From Chitinophagales bacterium (GTDB lineage Bacteria > Bacteroidota > Bacteroidia > Chitinophagales > Saprospiraceae): DNA of 64,000 nt. The stretch lies in contig JAAFJY010000005.1 of the NCBI GenBank assembly GCA_013299105.1, positions 246,904-310,903 of the forward strand, read 5' to 3'. Every line of letters starts with the position of its first letter. Position 1 is the first letter of the stretch. A program made the position numbers and the translations under genes. The notes under the pieces are model-generated. The model had not been told where the DNA came from. It ran no database searches and worked only from the letters and a program-made list of their open reading frames with translations. This document shows positions 57,764-64,000 of the stretch, in pieces.

Positions 57764-58235
57764 CGTGTCGGTGGTTTTAATGATCTAAGTTAAGCTTTGT
57801 GGGGCCGAATGGGGTATTTTTTTCGACAAAATGGGGTTGGGATGGCTTGAATGAATGCTTTTGTCTGAACTGTGATGGCTGTGATTATTGTGATTGACAT
57901 GATGCTGGTAAGACGTTGACCACCACGTTTTTGTCTGAACTTTTGCTCGCCTGAAAATCGGTAGGGCGATTTGCATTTGGACGACGTTTTATATACTCAG
58001 AAAAGCTGTGGCGATTTGAGATAGCTTACTTTACATTTACTTTGAAAGGTGTATTGAGAACTTACAACTTTGATGGCCGTGATTATTGTGATTTACATGA
58101 TGCTGGGCTTGTTGGTAACTAATGTTGGTCAGTCATCATGATGGTCAAGGTCACTTTGGCTTCATGCAACTCATAAAAATCACAGTTCAGACAAAAAAAG
58201 CCGACGCCACCCAATCGCGACGTCGGCTTATTTTT
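57764..58235. repeat. Intergenic repeats upstream of the serine hydrolase gene
   Basis: Reverse and direct copies of the TCTGAACTGTGATGGCTGTGAT unit (57850, 58065, 58180) are mixed with GATGCTGG/TGACC segments. The region must also hold the promoter of the minus-strand hydrolase gene. No gene was seen. Confidence 0.55.
58192..58234 (-). terminator. Bidirectional hairpin terminator
   Basis: AAGCCGACG (58198-58206) pairs with CGTCGGCTT (58221-58229), with an A-run before and TATTTTT after. It can end the minus-strand DUF1508 transcript coming from 58588. Confidence 0.75.
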
Positions 58236-58398
58236 AGAGTATGTTTAAAATTTTTTGTTTGCCATAAAACGGCCTAATTTCGACTACTCTTCGTTAGGAA
58301 AATGCTCATTATGCGCTGCATAACTCCGCTTTTCCTGCCTCGATTAGTCAAAATTTGACTCATTTTCTGCCTAAACCTCCAATATTTAAACACACTCT
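58236..58398. repeat. Second MITE-like element with AGAGTRTGTTTAAA terminal inverted repeats
   Basis: AGAGTATGTTTAAA (58236-58249) and TTTAAACACACTCT (58385-58398) are inverted copies with one mismatch, enclosing 135 bp without coding capacity. It is unrelated to the AATAAACCTTTCC family. Confidence 0.6.
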
Positions 58399-58587
58399 TA
58401 ATCTAAAAGTCAATGTTCAAGAAACACTGTCGACATCACGGTCAACTTAACGCTGGCATCCGTGAAAATCAGTTTTATCCGTGTCATCCGTGTTCCCCAA
58501 AAGCCTGCGCAGCAGGCCAAAAAAAGAACATCTGCGGCTAAGCCATCCTGCGCAGCAGGCAAAAACGCTATCCGCGGCTAAGCCCCT
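58399..58587. repeat. CCGTGTCATCC / GCCTGCGCAGCAGGC repeat segment
   Basis: It holds ACATCACGGTCAAC, CCGTGTCATCCGTGTTCCCC and two GCAGCAGGC-type palindromes (around 58503 and 58548), ending just before the stop codon of the DUF1508 gene. Confidence 0.6.
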
Positions 58588-60195
58588 TTACTGGCAATTT
58601 TCCCCCATGAACATGTGATTGCCACAGGTTTTCATGAAGTGCATGTGGCAGCCATTGGCGGCCTGGATGCGGAAGGCTTGTTGGTCGCGTTCGCCGAGGT
58701 TGAGCACGCTGTACTGGGTTTTGTGCATTTTGCTGTAACCAATGTTGCACACTGTACCAAATGGGATCACCGCTTCGCTGAACTGCTCAGGTTTGGCATC
58801 GGCAAAGCCATTGGCGTAGCCCATTGCTTTGAAAATGCGGTCCAGGAACTCCTGGTCCACGGCATTGCTGGCGTGGGCGTTTTTAAGCTTGTCATAGAAT
58901 TGCGCGGGAGTCAGGCCGTGTGAATCGCCAAATTCAGGATTAGAACCCAGGCGCTTGAGTGCTTTTGGCGTACCGCTGATGCCCTTCAAGCGCATGATTA
59001 GCTCAGGATTGCTTTGTCCACAATCGCATTTCAAGTCAACTGGCGGCGGTGACGGCGCGGCTACTTCAGCCTCCGTTTCGGCAGCTTCGGTTTCGGCAGG
59101 TGGCGGTGTATTGGCTTCAATATTGTCAGTGCCCCCACCAACTTTGGCTTCCTTGTTGCAACTGCGCATGAGGAACCACAACAAGCCCAGGAGTAACAAA
59201 GCTCCCAGCAACCACCACAACCAGCGCAAATTGCCTCCGCCAGTGGCGGCAGCTTCTACGGGTGGGGTGTAGGCCGCTTCAATTTTGGGTATAGGAGCTG
59301 GTACTTTGGGTGCAGCGGTGACTTTTTCTACTTCTGGTGCCGACATCGCCATGTCGGGCATTGCCGCAGCAATCGCTGGTGCGGCAGCCAAGGCAGCAGC
59401 AGCGGCCAAAGCACCTGGGAACCAGCCCGCAGCAGCAGCGGCATCGTCGTAAGGACAAGAACGGGCGATTTCCTGGTGGTTGCCCGCTTTGAGCACCACA
59501 AAATGCTTGCCTCCGCGCTCAAAAGTGCTGTAACGGGCCTCGTTGTCGATGTTTTTTTGCACCGATTCGATGCCATTGTCGCGGGCACTGGTGCTCGGAT
59601 AACCTTCGCTGCGGAAGCGCAGGTCATCGCCAGCGGAGTTCAAGACCCCGAAATAATGCTGGCCATCTTCGTGGGTAAAGGTGATGAAGCCAAGGTATTT
59701 TTCAGACTTATCGGCCAGATGCGACTTGTAAATCTTGCAAGCCAAGTAGTTGTCTTCACGGCGATCGGAATCATTACCTGAGGCGGCAGCCATCGCCAAT
59801 TTGCGCTGGCTAGGGTACAGTGCAAAAGCCGCAGCGGCCGAAGCTTGAGGGCAAGAACGCGCAATTTCCTGGTGGTTACCTGCTTTGAGTATTACAAAAT
59901 GCTTGTCATCTTCCTCCACCATGCTGTAACGTTCTTCCAGCTCCATGTTTTTTTGCACCGACTGGATGCCATTGTCGCGGGCACCGGCGGTCGGGTAGCC
60001 TTCACTGCGCAGCATGACCTCGCCTCGGCTGTCGAGCAGGGCAAAATAATGCTCGCCTGCTTCGCTTTGGAAGGTGATGAAACCGGGGTATTTCTCCGAT
60101 TTGTTGCTGGTTTGGGCTTGGTAAGCGTCGCAATCCAAGTATTCGTCCACGTTGCGGTCCGAGCTGCGCTTGGCTAGGCTACGGCTGGGGTACAC
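58588..60195 (-). CDS. DUF1508 membrane protein, C-terminal part (frameshifted from the upstream gene)
   Basis: 535 residues from a GTG at 60195. It contains two DUF1508 (YegP-like) domains: about 18-120 (DEYLDCDAYQAQTSNKSEKYPG ... LRSEGYPTAGARDNGIQSVQ) and 148-250. An Ala/Pro-rich linker, one membrane helix (LRWLWWLLGALLLLGLLWFLM) and a Cys-containing C-terminal domain (CDCGQSNPELI ... GNHMFMGENC) follow. Its start overlaps the gene at 60174-60914 by 22 bases. Removing one TG from the ATGTGTAC at that point restores one continuous protein. The helix suggests anchoring in the inner membrane with the DUF1508 part on one side. Confidence 0.8.
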   Translation of the reverse strand: MYPSRSLAKRSSDRNVDEYLDCDAYQAQTSNKSEKYPGFITFQSEAGEHYFALLDSRGEVMLRSEGYPTAGARDNGIQSVQKNMELEERYSMVEEDDKHFVILKAGNHQEIARSCPQASAAAAFALYPSQRKLAMAAASGNDSDRREDNYLACKIYKSHLADKSEKYLGFITFTHEDGQHYFGVLNSAGDDLRFRSEGYPSTSARDNGIESVQKNIDNEARYSTFERGGKHFVVLKAGNHQEIARSCPYDDAAAAAGWFPGALAAAAALAAAPAIAAAMPDMAMSAPEVEKVTAAPKVPAPIPKIEAAYTPPVEAAATGGGNLRWLWWLLGALLLLGLLWFLMRSCNKEAKVGGGTDNIEANTPPPAETEAAETEAEVAAPSPPPVDLKCDCGQSNPELIMRLKGISGTPKALKRLGSNPEFGDSHGLTPAQFYDKLKNAHASNAVDQEFLDRIFKAMGYANGFADAKPEQFSEAVIPFGTVCNIGYSKMHKTQYSVLNLGERDQQAFRIQAANGCHMHFMKTCGNHMFMGENCQ

Positions 60196-60914
60196 ATTGC
60201 GGCGTCAGCACTGTCATAAGGGCAAGAACGGGCGATCTCTTGGTGGTTGCCTGCTTTGAGGGTCACAAAATGCTTGCCGCTGCGTTCAAAAGTGCTGTAA
60301 CGCTCTTCGAGGTCAATGTTTTTCTGTACGGATTGGATGCCATTGTCGCGAGCACTGGTGGTTGGATAGCCTTCGCTGCGGAACAAGAGTTCGCCCTTCG
60401 CGTCCAAAACCCCGAAATAATGCTGTCCATCTTCATGGGTGAAGGTGGTGAACCCAGGGTATTTTTCCGACTTGTCGGCCAGGTGATCACGATAGACTTG
60501 GCAGGCGAGGTAATTGTCTTCCCGGCGGTCGGAATCATTGCCAGCAGCCATCGCCAATTTGCGTTTGCTAGGAAATATCGCCTCGGCTTCATCCCTGGAA
60601 TTTACGGGACAAGAGCGTGCGATTTCCTGGTGATTACCAGCCTTGAGGATGGTGAAAAAAGCGCCGTGCGCTTCTTCAATGCTGTACCGCTCTTCCAGTT
60701 CCAGGTTTTTTTGCACCGATTCGATGCCATTGTCTCGGGCACCTTCGTTGGGATAGCCTTCGCTGCGGAGCAGGATGCCGCCACGGCCATCGGGTACGGC
60801 AAAATAGAACTTGCCATTGTCGTGTAGATAAGCAATGAAGCCAGGGTATTTGCTCGAAACCTGGTTCAATTGTTCTTCATACTCCCGACAAATCAGGTAG
60901 TCGTTTTCATTCAT
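60174..60914 (-). CDS. DUF1508 repeats, N-terminal part of the split protein
   Basis: 246 residues from MNENDYLICREYEEQ with two DUF1508 domains (about 5-103 and 128-226), each with YPGF...DGxxYF, LRSEGYP...ARDNGIxSVQKN and FxxLKAGNHQEIARSCP. After SCPYDSADAAM it ends with CTPAVA and a stop. In the other frame the protein continues YPSRSLAKRSSD, as after the other repeats (compare YPSQRKLA and FPSKRKLA). The start at 60914 was preferred to 60938. DUF1508 domains are thought to bind small ligands or proteins; their role is unclear. Confidence 0.78.
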   Translation of the reverse strand: MNENDYLICREYEEQLNQVSSKYPGFIAYLHDNGKFYFAVPDGRGGILLRSEGYPNEGARDNGIESVQKNLELEERYSIEEAHGAFFTILKAGNHQEIARSCPVNSRDEAEAIFPSKRKLAMAAGNDSDRREDNYLACQVYRDHLADKSEKYPGFTTFTHEDGQHYFGVLDAKGELLFRSEGYPTTSARDNGIQSVQKNIDLEERYSTFERSGKHFVTLKAGNHQEIARSCPYDSADAAMCTPAVA

Positions 60915-61105
60915 TTTTTGGTGGTATTGGCTGCACAATCAGCAGCGATTAGTAGATAGCTTTTTGGGTTTTGCTAAGTTAAGTAAGAAAAATGCTTAAA
61001 TAGTGCAATCGAAGCCAACAATTTTGAAATAAGCAGTGAAATTCGCCTAATCGCCCCATTTCGCCTACTTTTTGTACGAAAAAAAGCGTTATCCAAGGTT
61101 TTCTA

Positions 61106-61891
61106 TCAGTCTGCGGTCATTGCACTGATCAATATCTTCCCTTCTTTTTCCGCTATGGTGAGTTGGAAATAGGCATAAAGGTCTTCAGGGCTGCTGATGG
61201 TCAGCACCTGTTCTTCCCCACTCCAATTGGTGTCAATTTTTTTAGCCTCCCTAAAAACCAGGGAACGTACAACCACCAGCGCTCGTTCTAGGCTCATGTT
61301 GGATTTGGGGATCTCCAAATACCGCGAACTACCGCCTTCATACAAGGAAAATTCAAAGCGACTGCCATCAACGTAAGCTTGGGTATAGCCCTCTATGATG
61401 CCTTCTTCGGGTTTGGCTTTGATAGGTACTTGCGCCCCTTTGAGCTCAGAAAGGGTTTGGTAAAACCATTCCAGTTCCTCCCTGCCTTCTTCAGGTTCTT
61501 CAGCAAGGGTGGGGAAAGGGGCGAGGTAAGCATCAAAAACATAGCCCATGTTGCCATTTGCATTCACTTTGATCCAATGGCCTTTTAGCCCCCAACCTTC
61601 GTACTGTTCGGCAACATAAGCATGTTCAAGAACAGCAGCTTCCAAAATTTTTACGTCAAGCCCATAGGTCAAAAGACCCAGTGATTTGCCTTTTGGATCA
61701 GGGGATTCGCGCAAAGTCAGGCCTTTTAATGCATGTACCCAGGCTTTGTCACCAGCTTTGAGTGCCAAGCTTGCTGAAGAGGCTTGGCTTGCGCCTTGCG
61801 TTGATTCGTTGAATTTGGATGGATTGGACTTTTTTTCATTGTTGCAAGCAAACAAAAGCAAGCAAAAGCCAAGGGTTTTGAAGTATTTCAT
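61106..61891 (-). CDS. Lipoprotein with SH3-like domain
   Basis: 261 residues with a lipoprotein signal (FKTLGFCLLLFACNNE). A bacterial SH3-like domain lies at about 45-125 (ALKAGDKAWVHALKGLTLRE, SLGLLTYGLDVKILE, WIKVNANGNMGYVFDAYL). The C-terminal half (EELEWFYQTLSELKG ... KILISAMTAD) has no recognised family. Such SH3 domains often bind cell-wall peptides; here it would be on the periplasmic side. It is divergent from the acetyltransferase gene across 141 bp. Confidence 0.75.
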   Translation of the reverse strand: MKYFKTLGFCLLLFACNNEKKSNPSKFNESTQGASQASSASLALKAGDKAWVHALKGLTLRESPDPKGKSLGLLTYGLDVKILEAAVLEHAYVAEQYEGWGLKGHWIKVNANGNMGYVFDAYLAPFPTLAEEPEEGREELEWFYQTLSELKGAQVPIKAKPEEGIIEGYTQAYVDGSRFEFSLYEGGSSRYLEIPKSNMSLERALVVVRSLVFREAKKIDTNWSGEEQVLTISSPEDLYAYFQLTIAEKEGKILISAMTAD

Positions 61892-62032
61892 GTGTTTTTT
61901 GGGAAAAATAAGGAGTAAGAGCGAGTTTTTGACTTAAAACTTGGAAATTAATGCACATTTTAAGCTGTGCTGTTTTATCCTTGCAAATGAAATTCCCACA
62001 AACCAGGTGCTGCCCAAACCATACCACAAATC

Positions 62033-62929
62033 ATGAACAAACAAGCGATCATCGACCTGGTCAACCGGGCCTATCGGGGAGAAGAAGCCAAATTGGGCTG
62101 GACCACCGAAGCCGACCTTTTGGACGGCCCCCGCATCAACGAAAGCCTGCTGGACGAGATGTTGGCAGCACCCGGGGCTGCCATTTTTGAAAAAAGAGAC
62201 GAATCCGGCGAACTCGTTGGCTGCATTTTCCTCCGACCAGATGGCCCAAAACTCTACCTGGGCATGCTCACTGTTTCGCCCAAAGCGCAAGGTGGAGGAT
62301 GGGGCAAACAAATGCTCTACGAAGCCGAAGACTACGCGCGTACCCAAGGCTGCAATCGCATCTACATGCGGGTTTTTTCAGTAAGACAAGAACTACTGGA
62401 CTGGTATTACCGCCACGGCTACCGTTTCACGGGCGAGGTTTTGCCGATGATCAATGACGTGCGCTTGGGTATTCCGACCCAGGATTTGGAGTTCCTCATC
62501 CTCGACAAATGGGTAGGCGGCGACGAAATCGACCTCCGCGATGAAAAATACCTGAACCGCGAGGAAGTACTGGAACTTTACGAGGCCAACCACTGGTCTT
62601 CGGCCAAAAAACCAGGTCAATTGTTGCCAGCTTTGCTCAATTCCCATACCCTGATCACAGCTTATCAGCATGGCAAATTGGTGGGCTTGGGCAACGCCAT
62701 TTCCGACGGGCATTTGGTGGTTTATTACCCACATCTCGTGGTGCATCCCGACTTGCAAGGGCAGGGAATTGGTCGCATGATCGTAACGGAATTGCAAAAA
62801 CGCTACCAGGGTTTTCACCAGCAAATGTTGGTCGCGGATGGAAAAGCGATTGGTTTTTACAAAAAATGCGGCTTTGAAAGGGCCGGAAATACCGAACCGA
62901 TGTGGGTTTATTTAGGGGATGAGCATTGA
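62033..62929 (+). CDS. Protein with two GNAT acetyltransferase domains
   Basis: 298 residues. The N-terminal GNAT domain (about 1-150) has LYLGMLTVSPKAQGGGWGKQML, the acetyl-CoA loop, and IYMRVFSVRQELLDWYYRHGYRFTGE. The C-terminal GNAT domain (about 165-298) has LVVHPDLQGQGIGRMIVTEL and AIGFYKKCGFERAGNTEPMW. Both CoA-binding loops (Q/RxxGxG/A) look usable. The acceptor substrate is unknown. The next gene, with an HTH-SocA protein, begins 75 bases downstream on the same strand. Confidence 0.88.
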   Translation: MNKQAIIDLVNRAYRGEEAKLGWTTEADLLDGPRINESLLDEMLAAPGAAIFEKRDESGELVGCIFLRPDGPKLYLGMLTVSPKAQGGGWGKQMLYEAEDYARTQGCNRIYMRVFSVRQELLDWYYRHGYRFTGEVLPMINDVRLGIPTQDLEFLILDKWVGGDEIDLRDEKYLNREEVLELYEANHWSSAKKPGQLLPALLNSHTLITAYQHGKLVGLGNAISDGHLVVYYPHLVVHPDLQGQGIGRMIVTELQKRYQGFHQQMLVADGKAIGFYKKCGFERAGNTEPMWVYLGDEH

Positions 62930-63004
62930 ACGTTGTATTTTCACACATTTAAAAGTTGCAAATTCCGTCTTTTTTATTTAAATTGCAGTAAATGTTCAAA
63001 TCAC

Positions 63005-63799
63005 ATGGCTTTAGATACGGAATTGACAAGTGTCGAAATTGGAACAAGGCTTGAGCAGCTGAGGAAAAAAAGGGGGCTTTCGCAAGCGGAATTGGCTGAG
63101 CAGGTGAGTTTGCCTCGTACTTCTATTGTACAATTGGAAGCAGGTAAGCGCCAGGTCAGTTTGATCGAAATTCAACGATTTTCTAAGACTTTGACTTTTT
63201 CTATTGATGAGTTTATAGCGACGAATTTTATGGCGACACAACTGGATTCGTTTACTTTGAATGATTCGGAATCAACTTTTGAGCGAATTTCCATTCCTAT
63301 TTTGAGCAGCGATAAACTCAAGGATACCATATTGTATGTATTGGAAAAAGTAGCAGGGAAACCCAATGTAGATGAACAAGCGCTGCATTTACTGCTTTAT
63401 TTGTGCGATTTCAACTATTACGAGCTGTACGAAGAGCACCTGAGCGGGATCCAGTATCACAAAATGAATGATTTGCCTCAAATCCAATCTTTTGATGGTA
63501 TGCTCGAACAATTGATCCATTTAGAAGCCGTGGTGCGGGTGAAAACTAAAATGCCACAAGGGATTGTGTTTCGCCTGCTCCCTTTGGCCAAACCCAATTT
63601 GCAAAACCTGAAAGCCAGCGAAACCGCACTCATCGACCAAGTACTGGAAGCTTATGGCGATTGGGCTTATGCTGCATTGAGCCATTACATCGCCCAAGAT
63701 TTACCGATCAAAGTCAGCAAGGTGAACCAAGTCATCGATTATGAAATGGCGTTTTACCGGGAGCTGCCGTATTCGAGTAGGGGGTATTGTAAAAATTGA
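63005..63799 (+). CDS. XRE-type HTH protein with SocA/Panacea-like antitoxin domain
   Basis: 264 residues from MALDTELTSVEIG. An XRE helix-turn-helix (IGTRLEQLRKKRGLSQAELA ... TSIVQLEAGKRQVS) occupies about 12-65. From about 108 a domain follows with ILYVLEKVAGKPNVDEQALHLLLYLCDFNYYELYEEHLSGIQYHKM, matching the SocA/Panacea (DUF4065) family of chaperone-like antitoxins. Fusion of HTH and Panacea domains is known in hyperpromiscuous toxin-antitoxin systems. No toxin gene is visible directly downstream; the next gene reads toward it. An upstream Met at 62933 gives a non-domain extension and was rejected. Confidence 0.8.
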   Translation: MALDTELTSVEIGTRLEQLRKKRGLSQAELAEQVSLPRTSIVQLEAGKRQVSLIEIQRFSKTLTFSIDEFIATNFMATQLDSFTLNDSESTFERISIPILSSDKLKDTILYVLEKVAGKPNVDEQALHLLLYLCDFNYYELYEEHLSGIQYHKMNDLPQIQSFDGMLEQLIHLEAVVRVKTKMPQGIVFRLLPLAKPNLQNLKASETALIDQVLEAYGDWAYAALSHYIAQDLPIKVSKVNQVIDYEMAFYRELPYSSRGYCKN

Positions 63800-63888
63800 A
63801 ATCATTAATAGATTTGACCATGTCCAAGCACCTTGCACAATTTTTGCTCCATCAAAGCACCTCAATAGAGGGCCTATACGCAACCACA

Positions 63889-64000
63889 TTAGGTTTTGTG
63901 CAAATTTTGAAAGTTGAGAGTGATCAAAGACTTCAAATCCTGTTGAGTTTCAGGGTCAGAATTGACTTTATTCATTGCATTTCTAATAGCTTCATGAAAA
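63889..64000 (-). CDS. C-terminus of a minus-strand gene (partial)
   Basis: The minus strand encodes the last 36 codons of a protein, including NKVNSDPETQQDLKSLITL, ending QNLHKT and a stop at 63891-63889. The hydrophilic, helical composition reads like a real protein end. A plus-strand frame from 63820 is also open to the edge but has less plausible composition. The gene is cut by the window edge and converges on the HTH-SocA gene. Confidence 0.5.
   Translation of the reverse strand, partial: FHEAIRNAMNKVNSDPETQQDLKSLITLNFQNLHKT

Noticed and set aside
63820..64000. Plus-strand frame open to the right edge
   Set aside because: Composition is less protein-like than the minus-strand frame ending at 63889, and it begins 20 bases after the HTH-SocA stop without a clear start signal. 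It remains an alternative.

Overview
The window comes from a member of the Bacteroidota, most likely a Saprospiria-type genome. The evidence is three TonB-dependent receptors with carboxypeptidase-like N-terminal domains, a DUF4249 lipoprotein, LytS/LytTR two-component genes, many lipoproteins, and a TTG-N20-TAnnTTTG promoter. The genus is inferred, not read. No rRNA, tRNA, CRISPR array, transposase or phage gene was seen.

Layout. 0-3 kb: the first codons of a minus-strand gene behind a palindromic repeat array, then a heptose pair in which GmhA is followed by a GmhB phosphatase fused to a Uma2-like nuclease. 3-10 kb: an outer membrane protein, a TonB receptor, and an operon of two LytS-type kinases plus a LytTR regulator. 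10-19.6 kb (all minus strand): a silent RHS cassette array. Near-identical fragments of the RHS core end in different C-terminal tips, three with HExxH protease motifs, each followed by small exported candidate immunity genes; decayed cores remain at the distal end. There is no full-length RHS gene. 19.6-25.2 kb: an Lrp regulator, 4-alpha-glucanotransferase and an S9 peptidase lipoprotein.

25.7-32.3 kb is the most unusual part. Two intact ATPase-nuclease genes (AAA plus DUF234-like), one DUF4143-type ATPase broken by an in-frame TGA, and the stub of another each have a private array of short repeats ending 9-16 bases before the start codon. The left edge of the window shows the same arrangement. 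Units differ completely between loci but are regular within each (22, 26, 32-33, or alternating 31/21-22 bp). This looks like a family of self-recognising ATPase loci that I do not know to have been described.

32-46 kb: ribulose-phosphate epimerase, a 1.5 kb gene-free stretch, a lipoprotein with a vanadium-haloperoxidase/PAP2-like phosphatase, a CDGSH protein, a pseudouridine synthase, an SDR, a DUF3291 protein, an outer membrane protein, and a block with a small HTH protein, a lipoprotein, a TonB receptor and DUF4249. The block is flanked by two homologous copies of the 3' end of the 1168-residue outer membrane protein gene at 46-49.4 kb. 50-64 kb: another TonB receptor, a TPR-like protein, an orphan LytS kinase, a serine hydrolase, a four-repeat DUF1508 membrane protein split by a frameshift, an SH3-like lipoprotein, a double GNAT protein, an HTH-SocA antitoxin-like protein and a partial gene.

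Intergenic space is filled with dispersed repeats: MITE-like elements with terminal inverted repeats, GTGTG-rich elements, TCATGATCATCATAAAAATC-type units, palindromic GCCTGCGCAGCAGGC and GCCTCGCnnnGCGAGGC hairpins, and 9-bp GTTGAA repeats.
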